Notes: a model not told the origin generated them from the letters alone. A stretch of 64,000 nt of DNA from Saprospiraceae bacterium (GCA_022842725.1 JALHOZ010000015.1:39863-103862); one strand, 5' to 3'. Positions 1 to 9,982 are shown, counted from the stretch's first letter. Program-made: numbers and translations.

Positions 1-268
1 ATATACGAAGTTCATGGTTTCCCCTATAAATTATACATTAAAGTAAAAATTAATATGACATGCAGTCTGTTTGTTTTTGAAAGTGAATGAACAAAAGTAA
101 CGTTTGTGGTTTGTTTTTGAAAATCACCATTCAACTTTTTTTCAACACGCTTTAATAAAAAATCCATACACCTGATTCAGATAGATTTTTTTGTTTGATA
201 ATATCCTGTTTTTTTTGTGTAAAGATTTGACCAAAAATGGGTTTGTCACCTTTTTGGTCATAACCAAA

Positions 269-604
269 ATGATCTTTATGATTCGAAATTTTATGAGCGG
301 ATGGTTTAAAAATAATTCCCGACACGTTTCATTTGAAACCCGGGGAAGGGAAGGTACCGTCCTCTACCATGAAGGCATAAGATCCATCAGATTTTATATG
401 GAAATGGGTGGTTCGGATGTCGTTTTTTATCTGAATGTTCCTTCCGAAAAAAACTGGCAAAAAATCACTGGTTTTTCGTCAGAAACCAGAGATCAAATCC
501 TCACTTTTGTGGCCATACAAACTCAAAAACATCAGGCGCCTTCTTGTTATTTCGAAATAAAAGATGAGGTGATTTTATTCAAATCAAATGTATCTGCTTT
601 GTGA
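269..604 (+). CDS. Hypothetical protein, about 111 aa
   Basis: I do not recognise this family. The protein is soluble-looking, with no signal peptide or membrane segment if it starts at ATG 269. The open frame reaches back to a TTG at 191, but that extension is AT-rich and unconvincing. ATGs at 278 and 293 are also possible starts. The core reads as alternating beta strands with aromatic residues (GSDVVFYLNV, SCYFEIKDEVILF), which suggests a small alpha/beta domain. It stands alone, 130 bp before the next gene. No function is inferred. Confidence 0.5.
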   Translation: MIFMIRNFMSGWFKNNSRHVSFETRGREGTVLYHEGIRSIRFYMEMGGSDVVFYLNVPSEKNWQKITGFSSETRDQILTFVAIQTQKHQAPSCYFEIKDEVILFKSNVSAL

Positions 605-733
605 TAATATGATGCCCATTTGTCCCAATATAAAAATACATGTCTGATTTTTTTTGTTTTCCAATTTTCGGAAGGTATTTTAACATGATGGTATTAATTT
701 TATAATAATTTTTTTAGCGTAATCATCTTTTTT

Positions 734-1766
734 ATGCAACTTAAAACCAGCCTCATCCTTCTTATTGTCACATATATCGTTTCCGTATTGATACATTCTT
801 TCAGGAGTTCGTCATCGATAGGACATTTTCCGGCGCCTTTGATATTGATTGGGATTACCTTTTTGAGTTATGCTGTATTTTGTATATTGATTGCTGTTCA
901 GTTGCATAAAAACGGTACTTTTGGTTGGATTTCGTCTTCGCCCCCGATTAGAAATATCTTGATGATAACCGGTATGGTGGCTTCGTTGTACGCTTTGTTT
1001 TCTGCCATGATGATCAGGGCAGATTGGGTTACGTACCGCTACCAATCCGTGACGAATCCTATGGATTTTCTGGCTTATACAGGTTATATGGATACCTTTA
1101 TTGATGATTATTCCTGTGGCAATGTATGTTTTTTCAAAAGATTCCGGCACTTCTTTTGGTTTAATGAGTAAAATTTCGCTCATCCTTCCCGCTGTGATCG
1201 GAACGACATTTTTTCTTTGGTCGCACTTTGGATTTGTAAGGGTACTCTTACGTCCGGGAAAATCTGAACAAACATATTTTATTACTCAAACTTTGGAAAA
1301 AATACGGGTTTCAAAAGATGTTTTGGATATCCTGTATTACACCCGACCGGAAAATGACCGGGAAATTGTCGATGCTGCCTGGACCAAAATAAAAGCTGTT
1401 CCCGATTGGGAAGAACAGTTGATCAGTGCTTTGAATCATTGTGAAAAAGATCCGTTTTATACGGAAATATATCACTTTCTGAGCGTCTACACCGTCGATC
1501 ATCCTGAAAAATTTGTGCAACCGTTTATAAAAAGTATGTTATGTGTTGCAAATAATATTTCTACTATAGCCAACAATCCATATACCTCTCCCAATGACCT
1601 CAATCACCTGAATATTGAAAAGATTAAAGTTGCTATTAACTATCAGTTTTATGATAAAAATGATGGTTTGTCAGAAAACCTGTTCATCGTTCGTAATGCG
1701 CTTATCAGCATTCAGAGAAAAGACTTCATTGATAAAGTTTCACTATTGCTTCAGAAATTGGAATAA
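734..1766 (+). pseudogene. Multi-pass membrane protein split by an apparent frameshift
   Basis: Two overlapping frames look like one gene. The first (ATG 734 to 1171) encodes three membrane segments at about residues 5-21, 34-58 and 74-92, then turns into low-quality sequence (CFFKRFRHFFWFNE). The second frame, open from 1053 and ending at 1766, continues with two more hydrophobic segments (MMIIPVAMYVF and LILPAVIGTTFFLW) and a soluble C-terminal helical domain of about 160 residues. It has no good start codon: its first candidate is a TTG at 1101 inside the first frame. One extra base, or two missing bases, between about 1053 and 1171 would explain the split. The restored protein would be about 343 aa. 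A sequencing error, a true mutation, or two overlapping genes all remain possible. The family is not recognised. Confidence 0.6.
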
Positions 1767-1769
1767 ATG

Positions 1770-2381
1770 TCATCCAAGTAAGCCATATTCTTTGATGATT
1801 TGTTTTTTTTGATCTTCTGCGTCAGGATATCGGAATAAACCAAATTGTTCGTTCAATCTTTTGATTTCATCAGATTTTTTTTCCGACCCTTTGGGATATC
1901 CATTTTCGGGAGTGAGTTTGAAAAAAATGGTTTCCAGATATTCTTCAAAAGGTTGGTTAAAATACATATCGATAAACCGAAGTGGCTCGTCTGAGGCATT
2001 AAAAAAAGTATGTTTGATCATCCTGGGTCTCATGTGCCAGCCGCCCGCTTTTATCTCTACAATTTCGTCACCCAAAAGTACACTGGCTGTCCCCTCCAAA
2101 ACGTACATCAATTCGTCCAGTTCTTTGTGTGCATGAGGTGCAGGTCCCATCCTTTTTGGTGCAACAGCACATTCTACACTGGAAAAAAGACCATTGGTAG
2201 CACCATTTCTGACCCAAACTTTGATGTCCATGCCACCGTTATGAGACAACGGTGGTTGACCGGGCAACAGAAAGGGTTTAATGGGGTCTTCCGGTTCTGT
2301 AGTTTGTGCCAAACCCAAAGAGGACGGTATTCCCAAAGCCGACATAACAGCCACTGATTGTAAAAAATGTCGTCGTTCCAT
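1770..2381 (-). CDS. Cupin-domain protein with twin-arginine signal
   Basis: This 203-residue protein begins MERRHFLQSVAVMSALG, a twin-arginine (RRxFLQ) export signal with cleavage expected near residue 26. A single cupin_2 barrel follows. Motif 1 is visible as HAHKELDE with the downstream glycine of YVLEGTASV, and motif 2 as the His of MIKHTFFN, so a mononuclear metal site built from about three His and one Glu is likely. Such exported cupins are small dioxygenases, isomerases or sugar-binding proteins, and the substrate cannot be read from the sequence. It converges on the split membrane gene, with 3 bp between them. Confidence 0.8.
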   Translation of the reverse strand: MERRHFLQSVAVMSALGIPSSLGLAQTTEPEDPIKPFLLPGQPPLSHNGGMDIKVWVRNGATNGLFSSVECAVAPKRMGPAPHAHKELDELMYVLEGTASVLLGDEIVEIKAGGWHMRPRMIKHTFFNASDEPLRFIDMYFNQPFEEYLETIFFKLTPENGYPKGSEKKSDEIKRLNEQFGLFRYPDAEDQKKQIIKEYGLLG

Positions 2382-2569
2382 GATATTGTTTTATAATATA
2401 AATAATGGTAAAACTATAGTTGCGGAAATAAATTACCTTTTGTGAATTTGTAAAAAACAGGTTTGAATTTGTACTTGGGAAATCATAGACTTTATATGAT
2501 TCAGACTCCAAATACAAAGTCAGAAATGTCAAATACAAAATGGTCATATAAAAGTAGATGACATCAAAA

Positions 2570-2577
2570 TACCTTTG
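2570..2577 (+). promoter_or_regulatory. Possible -7 element TACCTTTG
   Basis: TACCTTTG matches the Bacteroidota -7 consensus TAnnTTTG and lies 17 bp before the ATG of the FG-GAP gene. I see no good TTG about 20 bp upstream, so this call is tentative. It would give a very short leader. Confidence 0.35.
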
Positions 2578-2594
2578 GCTCATAATATTTTGAT

Positions 2595-3944
2595 ATGAAA
2601 TTATTCACGATAATTTTTTTTCTGCTTTCATATTTAGTAACTAATTCCCAAACAGGAATGGTCGGAATAGGAACCCAAACTCCGGGTCAAACTCTTGATG
2701 TCGCCGGTAAATTGAAAATCGGAAATGATATTCATACTCCTACCGAGGGTACTGTAAGGTATAATGAAGTCACAAAAGATTTTGAAGGATTTAACGGAAC
2801 AGAATGGAAATCATTGACGACTTCACATTCCGACAGCCCAAGCATTAATAATGCCGGGGTTATGGAAGAGCAAGGATTTAGTATAGCCATACATAAAGAT
2901 TTTGCAGTGATCGGGTCACCCAAATGGGACAATAATACAGGCATCTTGTATGTATTTAAAAATATTAATAAACAATGGGTATATCAAAATGGATTTTATT
3001 GGTCATCATTGAAGAGAAATGGTACTTCTGTTGCTATAAATGATGATTATATTTTTGCAGGAGCACCCGAATCATATAATACGAACAAAAGAGGTGGTAT
3101 TCATATTCTTAAAAAAGTAAATGGAAGTTTTGATTATTTTTCTGCCATAATTGGTACGAATGATTTTGAATTTTTAGGAACGTCAATGTCTTTACATGGA
3201 AACTTGTTGGCAGTAGGATGCAAAGGAAGACACTTTTATAACCCATCCTACCCAAACAGTAACGGTTCTGTATACATTTATACTATAGATGGAACGGGAC
3301 TTACCCAGATACAACGTATTGAAAATCCGATACCTTTTTCAGCTTATGCCCCCGAATTTGGTGCGTCGGTTGCCATCGACAGTATTTCTCTTCTTGTGGG
3401 CTCACCATTGGAAGAAGTGGGCGGTATTGAAGATCAGGGTTTGGTGCATATATATACCAACGACGGAACTAATCAATTTATCAACCCTTATTCTTTTGTT
3501 AACCCAACCGGAGAAGCCAATGATCAGTTCGGCCGCAGGGTCGATTTACATCAATCAAATCTTATCGTAAGCAGCCCTTTGTCGGATGAAAACGGTGTAA
3601 CAAATGTTGGAGAAGTTTTTCTTTGTGAAAAAGATGTCAACGGGTATTTTGACAATTCCACATTGATCGCTTTCCAAAATCCGGTTCAGCAACAAAACAC
3701 CTATTTCGGCCAAAGTATGGCTATTCGCAATCAAATTATGATCATAGGAAATACAAAAGCTGCTTATCAATATATAAAAATGAACAATCAATGGGTTTAC
3801 CACAAAACCATTACCCAAAGCCTGAGAGGTATCCAGGAGTTTAACACAACAAGTGTTTGTATCTATGGAACAAATTATGGTTTGGGTGATGCTGTATTCA
3901 ACAATCAATATGGCAGAATCGTCCTGGGTGATTGCAGGTATTAG
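2595..3944 (+). CDS. Secreted FG-GAP-repeat protein
   Basis: This 449-residue protein has a Sec signal peptide (about residues 1-18, ending near VTNSQ). Residues 20-75 carry the 'VGIGTQTPGQTLDVAGKL... GTVRYNEVTKDFEGFNGTEWKSL' type head seen in many Bacteroidota surface proteins and resembling tail-fibre heads. The rest consists of repeated blades in which GxSVAI/GxSMSL stretches alternate with LLVGSP or IFAGAPES, typical of FG-GAP (integrin-alpha-like) beta-propellers. No T9SS sorting domain is evident, so it is probably released or held in the periplasm. Ligand unknown. It starts a closely spaced series of secreted genes on the same strand. Confidence 0.72.
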   Translation: MKLFTIIFFLLSYLVTNSQTGMVGIGTQTPGQTLDVAGKLKIGNDIHTPTEGTVRYNEVTKDFEGFNGTEWKSLTTSHSDSPSINNAGVMEEQGFSIAIHKDFAVIGSPKWDNNTGILYVFKNINKQWVYQNGFYWSSLKRNGTSVAINDDYIFAGAPESYNTNKRGGIHILKKVNGSFDYFSAIIGTNDFEFLGTSMSLHGNLLAVGCKGRHFYNPSYPNSNGSVYIYTIDGTGLTQIQRIENPIPFSAYAPEFGASVAIDSISLLVGSPLEEVGGIEDQGLVHIYTNDGTNQFINPYSFVNPTGEANDQFGRRVDLHQSNLIVSSPLSDENGVTNVGEVFLCEKDVNGYFDNSTLIAFQNPVQQQNTYFGQSMAIRNQIMIIGNTKAAYQYIKMNNQWVYHKTITQSLRGIQEFNTTSVCIYGTNYGLGDAVFNNQYGRIVLGDCRY

Positions 3945-3979
3945 CCTCAAAATGATTATCAACAATAAAAATAACCAAG

Positions 3980-4396
3980 ATGTACAAATTCATTTTTTTC
4001 TTTGTTTTTCTTTTTATTTCCATATACTCCTACACCCAAAACCCGGTTGGAAAATGGAAAGTGATATCCCATATCAGTGAATTCCAAGGCGAAAAATTTG
4101 ATTCCCACCAAGCTTTACTTTCCCAACGTCCTTGTGCTGCCAAAATAATGTATGTCATTGATACTGACGGCACGTTCAGGCTGAATGCTTCGCAAAGCCA
4201 ATGTGATGAAAAGTACACCAAAATACAGGAAAAACTGTATTCAGAATCTGTTTGGACTGTTTCCGGAAAGTTTATTACCATCGGAAATAAAAAAGCACCG
4301 TCCGTTGGCCAGAAATATACATTTACCGTCACCGGAAATAAAATGGTGTGGACGGGCACGGAAGGTCAGGGCACGATAACGTATCAAAAAATATAA
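3980..4396 (+). CDS. Secreted lipocalin-like small protein
   Basis: This 138-residue protein has a signal peptide (MYKFIFFFVFLFISIYSYTQ). The mature domain begins NPVGKWKVISHI and ends with VTGNKMVWTGTEGQGTITYQKI. The pattern 'G.W...' followed by repeated beta strands resembles the lipocalin-like DUF families (DUF5004/DUF4488 type) common as small secreted proteins in Bacteroidota. There are two cysteines (C53 and C75) that could pair. It lies 35 bp after the FG-GAP gene and 30 bp before a lipoprotein gene of similar architecture, so co-transcription is likely. Function unknown. Confidence 0.62.
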   Translation: MYKFIFFFVFLFISIYSYTQNPVGKWKVISHISEFQGEKFDSHQALLSQRPCAAKIMYVIDTDGTFRLNASQSQCDEKYTKIQEKLYSESVWTVSGKFITIGNKKAPSVGQKYTFTVTGNKMVWTGTEGQGTITYQKI

Positions 4397-4426
4397 ATAG
4401 TTTATTTCAAAATTAAATCAATCATC

Positions 4427-4960
4427 ATGAATGTATTTTCCATTTCCTTAAAATTAATTTTATTTTTTTCTGTATTTCTCTTTTTTACTTCCTGCGAAAC
4501 AGAAGAGACCGACGATCAGAAAACAAAAGACAATGAATTGATCCTTGGTTATTGGTTGCTGGCAAAAGGTGAGACGTATGCCATAAATACGCACGGAGTA
4601 AATATTATCACGGCCACTTTAAATCCCAACGTGTTTGCCCATGAGTTTTTGGCTGACGGTACCTACATAGGCCATGATTTTACCGGAAGTACTCAGGGAG
4701 AAACCGGTACATGGAAGTTGGAAGTTACCAAAAAAGAAGGTAATGAAATTGATGAAGGAACTCTTTCAATAACCACACCCGGAACGATGGCCAATAAAGG
4801 ACTACTTTTTATCGATGAAGATGGTAGTATGAAATTTAAAATAGAATCTACTTTTAGCAGACCTAATGATAAAAAATCAGTGATTTATCTGGAAACTAAA
4901 AAATATGAGGCCTATCCTTACAGTGAAAACTGGGCGAAGTACATTTTTGAAAAACAATAA
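4427..4960 (+). CDS. Lipocalin-like lipoprotein
   Basis: This 177-residue protein has a lipoprotein signal with lipobox FTSC (C23). The cysteine is followed by ETEETDD, an acidic run like the lipoprotein export signals that send Bacteroidota lipoproteins to the cell surface. The mature part opens with 'LILGYWLLAKG' and contains TGTWKLEV, the repeated G-x-W strand pattern of lipocalin-like domains. It resembles its upstream neighbour in layout. Function unknown; a surface location is an inference from the acidic residues. Confidence 0.62.
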   Translation: MNVFSISLKLILFFSVFLFFTSCETEETDDQKTKDNELILGYWLLAKGETYAINTHGVNIITATLNPNVFAHEFLADGTYIGHDFTGSTQGETGTWKLEVTKKEGNEIDEGTLSITTPGTMANKGLLFIDEDGSMKFKIESTFSRPNDKKSVIYLETKKYEAYPYSENWAKYIFEKQ

Positions 4961-5000
4961 TACACAGATCTTGAAAAATCAAACAAAAACCCTTTATTGT

Positions 5001-5549
5001 ATGAACAGCTTTTCTTTACCTTTTTTGGCCATCGTTTTGTGGTCTGTTTTTTCTTGCAGCCAAAGTCAGAAATCAACTGACTTACCAAAGGCAGGTACCA
5101 CCCTCTCCAATGAAAAAAATATGCTAACTATGAAAATCGATGGTCGGGAATGGTCAGCCGACAGAGAGATATTCGGAAGTTATCACTTCAACGAGGCTCT
5201 GGGTCCCGGTCTGATCAATATAGCCGGTGTCAAAGGAGATCCGCCAAACGACCAACCCTTTAATATCAACCTATACAATACTTCCGGAAAGGGTTTGTAC
5301 AAGGTGGCCATCGCTCAGGGCGCCAAGGCAAAAATACATGAAAATGTATGCCAACTCGCCCAATATACGCCGACTAATTATTTGTGCGGAGGTTTAATGC
5401 AGGGAAATCAACTATCCGTCAACATTACCAAAGTTTCCAAAAATCCTCAAATAGTGGAAGCTACCTTCAGCGGTACAATACAATGTGTGGAAGGTAATAC
5501 CCTGACCATTACCGACGGAAAATTTTATTATCACGAAAACAATGATTGA
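5001..5549 (+). CDS. Small secreted lipoprotein of unknown function
   Basis: I chose ATG 5001 because it begins a proper lipoprotein signal (MNSFSLPFLAIVLWSVFSC, C19); the upstream extension to 4905 overlaps the previous gene and lacks one. The mature domain of about 160 residues opens with MLTMKIDGREWSADREI, a signature of small beta-sandwich lipoproteins in Bacteroidota (DUF6252-like). Cysteines near residues 116, 125 and 161 may form a disulfide. Its stop codon is 2 bp before the next start, so translation is probably coupled. Confidence 0.62.
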   Translation: MNSFSLPFLAIVLWSVFSCSQSQKSTDLPKAGTTLSNEKNMLTMKIDGREWSADREIFGSYHFNEALGPGLINIAGVKGDPPNDQPFNINLYNTSGKGLYKVAIAQGAKAKIHENVCQLAQYTPTNYLCGGLMQGNQLSVNITKVSKNPQIVEATFSGTIQCVEGNTLTITDGKFYYHENND

Positions 5550-5551
5550 TC

Positions 5552-6397
5552 ATGAGCAAAATCGTTACCTTCTTTTTATGTATATTATGTATTGCCTGCA
5601 ACAAATCATCATCTGAAAATCCGGATGAAAACAACAATAATCCGGACTCAGAAATAGGACCGGGGAAACCGGGTATAGTCGGAACAGCCGGTGTGGCTTT
5701 TTGGGATGGTTTGCCGGATTCTGAAAAAAACAGAATCAAAGGTTGGAATACCTTGTTCCTTCATCAATCGGTAGGGCAGGACCTGGAAGAAGGTTGTAAA
5801 GCTAACGGCTTTCCCTGGGAATATTACGGCAACGGAGATAAGGTCGACAAAGGCCTGATGGGTGGTATATTCGTAGATGTCGGAAATATTCCAAACGGCA
5901 ATCCCTATGAAAAAATCAGGGTTTTTAAAGAACAGATCCTCAACAGTAAAGAGGTAGTCAAAATAGGGGTTTTTAAATTTGGTTATGCGGATATCGATGA
6001 CGACAATTATCTTCTGGTGGAGGCCGCCTACAAAAACATGGTCGTTGAACTCAAGTCCGCTATTTCCGGATTCCGGATGGTGCATGTAACTCCGCCGTTG
6101 GTTTTTTCTACTGAGTCATATGATGGCAACAGCGCCCGGATGAAGGTAGGCCAATGGATGAAAACTACCTTTGCCGCAACAGATGTAATTTTTGATTTGC
6201 AGGCACTGGAAAGCAATGATGGTGCCTGTCAGGTACAAGGTGTATGGCGCATTTGTGAGGAAAACCGAAACTCGGCATCCGACCCGAGCGATGTCAACGG
6301 TATCGATACCTCTCCCGGTCAGGGACACATCGGCAAAAAGGCAGGCCAACGTATCGCCAAAGCTTTATTGATGAGCATCTACAATTCCGGAAAATAA
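5552..6397 (+). CDS. SGNH/GDSL-hydrolase-like lipoprotein
   Basis: This 281-residue protein starts at ATG 5552 (a TTG at 5546 is in frame but less likely). It has a lipobox at C16 (CIACNKSS), then a low-complexity N/P/D-rich linker to about residue 40. Motifs resemble a secreted SGNH-type family: NTLFLHQSVGQ, taken as the block carrying the nucleophile serine, FRMVHVTPPLVF in the middle, and GQGHIGKKAGQRIAKALL at the end, where the catalytic Asp/His pair usually sits. The terminal His is present, but the expected preceding Asp is not obvious. Such enzymes are often esterases. The substrate is unknown and the assignment rests on motif memory. Confidence 0.55.
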   Translation: MSKIVTFFLCILCIACNKSSSENPDENNNNPDSEIGPGKPGIVGTAGVAFWDGLPDSEKNRIKGWNTLFLHQSVGQDLEEGCKANGFPWEYYGNGDKVDKGLMGGIFVDVGNIPNGNPYEKIRVFKEQILNSKEVVKIGVFKFGYADIDDDNYLLVEAAYKNMVVELKSAISGFRMVHVTPPLVFSTESYDGNSARMKVGQWMKTTFAATDVIFDLQALESNDGACQVQGVWRICEENRNSASDPSDVNGIDTSPGQGHIGKKAGQRIAKALLMSIYNSGK

Positions 6398-6856
6398 ATG
6401 AGTCCGTTCACCACATTTATTTTCAGAATGCTGCTGGTAGCAGGAGGATGTATATTGTTGTATATCATCGGAAAACCTGTAGTGGAAACGATACAGTTCC
6501 AAATCAATGGTGAGTCCGTACAAGGAATCGTCATCGGTTTCAGAGGAAGCAAAAACAGTACAACCGTTTTTGAAGATAATACCGCAAAATACAGAACAAA
6601 ATACAGAGCTCGCCGTCCGGTGTATCGTTATCCTATCAAGTCAGGCAGTCTCGATTCATTGGATGGATATGCCAAATCAACCATCATTTTTCCATGGCTT
6701 AATTTTGAACGGCACGAAAGGGTAAAAGTGGTAATGGATCCAAAGGATCCTTCGCGTTCCCATATTTTCAGTCCCGGGATCTTTTTTACAGATTTTTTGC
6801 TGATAGTACTGTGTCTGTACATGATAAAATTGGGGTTTACAAGACCTCATTCATGA
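6398..6856 (+). CDS. DUF3592-like membrane protein
   Basis: This 152-residue protein has membrane segments at about 9-26 and 129-148, flanking a soluble beta-rich domain. Within the domain, RPVYRYPIKSG followed by a strand ending VKVVMDPKDPSRSHIFSPG is the signature of DUF3592, a family of unknown function that often occurs near secreted or stress-related genes. Its ATG directly abuts the stop codon of the lipoprotein gene upstream, so it is almost certainly co-transcribed and co-translated. Confidence 0.7.
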   Translation: MSPFTTFIFRMLLVAGGCILLYIIGKPVVETIQFQINGESVQGIVIGFRGSKNSTTVFEDNTAKYRTKYRARRPVYRYPIKSGSLDSLDGYAKSTIIFPWLNFERHERVKVVMDPKDPSRSHIFSPGIFFTDFLLIVLCLYMIKLGFTRPHS

Positions 6857-6923
6857 ATAAACCTTTTTATTCGCAAAATATCATGTATTTTTCACCTTTG
6901 AATTTTATTTTTTAATCATCCTG

Positions 6924-9900
6924 ATGTTTTGCCAAAACTTTTGGTTCCGTTTTTTAACCACCATCCTGTTGTTTGGATGGCAAACCTGTTTGTTTGCCCA
7001 AACGGAATTCAGAGCTCAAATGTATACACTAAAAGATGGATTGAGTTCTGAATATTGCAGAAGTATGTACCGGGACAAAGCCGGTTTTTTATGGATTTCA
7101 TCTGACAAAGGTTTGAACAGGTTTGACGGAAATTCTTTTTATACTTTCCGACATCGTCCCGAAGATGTCCATTCGATAGCAAATAACAGTTGTAACGGAA
7201 TATTAGAAGACAGTAAAGGACGTTTTTGGATTAATACGGACGACGGGCTTAGTCTGTTTGACCGAAAAAAGCAGACATTTCAGAATTTTTATCCGGACAC
7301 CTCCGTCTTACCTGTTACGGGTCTGAGTTATACGGATATGGCTGAAGATCATAAGGGAAATATCTGGATTGGTGGGTACTACGATGTTTTGATTTTTAAC
7401 CCGCAAAGTCAACATTTTGAAAAAAGCGGCTGGTATGATTTTGCATTACGATCCGGTATTATCAAAGAAGAAAAAAGAAACAGCATTACTCAAAGTATAC
7501 AAAAAAAATCAGATACAGAATTGTGGCTGATGACAGTGTACGGACTATTTTCCGTTCATACGCCGACCAAAACATACACTTACCACCCAAATCATTTGAT
7601 TGAGGATTATTTTGCTTTTGTTTTACACCATATTGACCAAAACGGTGTCCTTTGGATCGGCACCTATGACCAGTGTTTTTATAGTTATGACCCGAAAACC
7701 CGTTTATGGACTCACTTTACATGTCCGCCAAGACAAAAAGGGGTTTCAGATGTGATTTCCGATATTCAGGGTTACGATGAAAATATCCTGATGATGACCC
7801 GGCCAGATGACATTTTTTTATTTTACACCCAAACCGGCGTATGGAAACCTTTTGTTTGGAATGATAAAATCCCGGATCTGTCAACAAATTTTTATTTCCA
7901 AACGCTGTTGTCCGGCGATGATATCTACATAACAGGATCAGGAAGTCAGCCATTTATACATCTTTCCCGAAAAAAGCCGCTGATCAAAAAAACAAAAATA
8001 CCATTGCCAGCGAATACCGCCAACAACCACAGTTATGTCACCGCTGAAGGTAAGATTTTGACAGGCGACTGGGACAAAAACCGGATTTTTGTATGTGACG
8101 AAGGTGCGTGCAAGGTTTTGACTGATAAAACAGGAAATGCTGATCTTGGCAACCTACAATTGTATTATTATACAAAAAGTGGAGATCACTATTTTTCTAC
8201 CAGTAAAAAAGTGTATCAATGGAATACTTCAGATTTTACCGTTCAGTTGTTATCCGAAGACACTCACGATCCGCAGACAGAATTCAGAAATTTTACTGAA
8301 GATGCTAAGGGAAATATTTATATCCGCGAAAGACAAAAAGGGATTTTTTACCTCAAAAAAGGGAAGTCGTCCCTTGAATATTTTGATTGCGACATCCGGA
8401 GTGGCAACTACAGCGCTTTGTATTATGACAAAGCTACCGACAGATTGTGGCTTGCTTCTGAAAAAAATGGTTTATACATCATCGATCCTGAAACGCGGAA
8501 GTTTAAAAATTATCCGATCACCCATCTTGCCCGCACCAAAAAGGGATTTATTTATGATATATCGGGAGACGATCTGGGAAATGTATTTTTATTAATCGCC
8601 AATCGGGGTTTGCTTCACCTGAACAGCCGGGACATGATTCCGAAATTATATACAACATTGGATGGTCTGCAAAGTGATGCTGTAAAATACGGTTGTACGA
8701 ACCAAAACATGTATTGGTTTACTTCCGAATCGGGATTAATGGCATTTGATTATAAACAAAAAAGGTTTTATTCTTTTGAAAATGAACCGGATAACAAATT
8801 GTTTTCATATCGTATATTTCCGGATCGTGAAGGCAATATCACACAAAACCTGTATCCCGAACAAATTATCACCTTTGACAAAAATACATTTTTCAACCAA
8901 AAATTTACTTCAAAAATTTATTTAAAAGAAGCCAAACTTTCAGGAAAAATTATACCTTCCGACTCTTTGTTTTTTGTGCCCTATGACCAAAACAATTTTG
9001 TATTTTTATTCGGTAATATCGGACCTTCGGGACTGAACCATTTGGAATACCAATACAGAATAAACGGTCAGAGCTGGCAATCCCTCGAAAACAGCACCAT
9101 AGGTTTGTACAATCTTGATCCGGGCTCTTACCTTATTCAGGTGGCTCATAAGTATGATCTGAAAAATATGTTTACCCTAAAAGTACGGGTCATTCCTCCC
9201 TGGTGGAAAACAACATGGTTTTACACGTTTTTGGTCATATCATTTTTGGTAATGATATATGGATTGTACAAAAAAAGAATTTCCTCTGTCAGAAAAGAGG
9301 AAGCTGAAAAAAATCTACTGAAACAACAAATAGCCGAAATAGAAATGACGGCTCTCCGGGCACAAATGAATCCGCATTTTATCTTCAATTGTCTCAATTC
9401 GATCAATCGTTTTATTCTCGTCCATGATACCGAAGCTGCTTCGGCCTACCTGACTAAATTTTCACGACTCATCAGGTTGATTCTTGATGGCAGTAGGGAA
9501 GATTTTATATCTTTGGACAGAGAACTTGAGGCTTTAAAATTATATATTGACATGGAAGCCATGCGGTTTTCGGATAGTTTTGAATGGATTATTCAAACAG
9601 ACCCCGAGGTGCATCCTGAAGATGTGATGTTGCCTCCTCTGGTACTCCAACCTTATGTTGAAAATGCAATCTGGCATGGTCTGATGCAGGCTCCGGCAAA
9701 TCATACCAAAAAACTGACAATTCATATTGGCCGAAATGATGATGTTCTGATGATTGAAATTTCTGATAATGGTATTGGTCGAGCCAAAGCAACAGAGATC
9801 AAAAGTAAGGACGGGAACAAACACAAATCTTATGGCATTACCCTGACGGAAGAACGACTGAAACTGATGCAAAAAATCAAAGGGATTACCACCAGGGTAG

Positions 9901-9971
9901 TGATTGAAGATTTGTACGATGACCGGCGTCAATCGTCTGGAACAAAAGTTATCCTGTATATTCACATGTAA
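6924..9971 (+). CDS. Two-component propeller sensor histidine kinase (LytS/YehU type)
   Basis: This 1015-residue protein has a signal peptide (to about residue 25), then many 'two-component regulator propeller' repeats (for example LWISSDKGLNRFDGNSF and IWIGGYYDVLIF) forming a periplasmic double propeller to about residue 660. A Y_Y_Y-type beta-sandwich follows (LEYQYRINGQSW), then one membrane helix (about 765-785) and a His_kinase/HATPase module. The phosphoacceptor is H818 in RAQMNPHFIFN, and the ATP-binding N box is PYVENAIWHGL. It probably senses an extracellular ligand, commonly a glycan fragment. The gene for its response regulator follows after 11 bp. Confidence 0.92.
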   Translation: MFCQNFWFRFLTTILLFGWQTCLFAQTEFRAQMYTLKDGLSSEYCRSMYRDKAGFLWISSDKGLNRFDGNSFYTFRHRPEDVHSIANNSCNGILEDSKGRFWINTDDGLSLFDRKKQTFQNFYPDTSVLPVTGLSYTDMAEDHKGNIWIGGYYDVLIFNPQSQHFEKSGWYDFALRSGIIKEEKRNSITQSIQKKSDTELWLMTVYGLFSVHTPTKTYTYHPNHLIEDYFAFVLHHIDQNGVLWIGTYDQCFYSYDPKTRLWTHFTCPPRQKGVSDVISDIQGYDENILMMTRPDDIFLFYTQTGVWKPFVWNDKIPDLSTNFYFQTLLSGDDIYITGSGSQPFIHLSRKKPLIKKTKIPLPANTANNHSYVTAEGKILTGDWDKNRIFVCDEGACKVLTDKTGNADLGNLQLYYYTKSGDHYFSTSKKVYQWNTSDFTVQLLSEDTHDPQTEFRNFTEDAKGNIYIRERQKGIFYLKKGKSSLEYFDCDIRSGNYSALYYDKATDRLWLASEKNGLYIIDPETRKFKNYPITHLARTKKGFIYDISGDDLGNVFLLIANRGLLHLNSRDMIPKLYTTLDGLQSDAVKYGCTNQNMYWFTSESGLMAFDYKQKRFYSFENEPDNKLFSYRIFPDREGNITQNLYPEQIITFDKNTFFNQKFTSKIYLKEAKLSGKIIPSDSLFFVPYDQNNFVFLFGNIGPSGLNHLEYQYRINGQSWQSLENSTIGLYNLDPGSYLIQVAHKYDLKNMFTLKVRVIPPWWKTTWFYTFLVISFLVMIYGLYKKRISSVRKEEAEKNLLKQQIAEIEMTALRAQMNPHFIFNCLNSINRFILVHDTEAASAYLTKFSRLIRLILDGSREDFISLDRELEALKLYIDMEAMRFSDSFEWIIQTDPEVHPEDVMLPPLVLQPYVENAIWHGLMQAPANHTKKLTIHIGRNDDVLMIEISDNGIGRAKATEIKSKDGNKHKSYGITLTEERLKLMQKIKGITTRVVIEDLYDDRRQSSGTKVILYIHM

Positions 9972-9982
9972 ACCAACATTTT

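Noticed and set aside
2010..2357. Plus-strand frame opposite the cupin gene
   Set aside because: The minus strand encodes a complete cupin with Tat signal; the opposite frame is only its complement.
8137..8595. 152-codon frame inside the histidine kinase gene
   Set aside because: It overlaps the propeller-coding sequence in another frame, has odd composition and matches no family I recognise.
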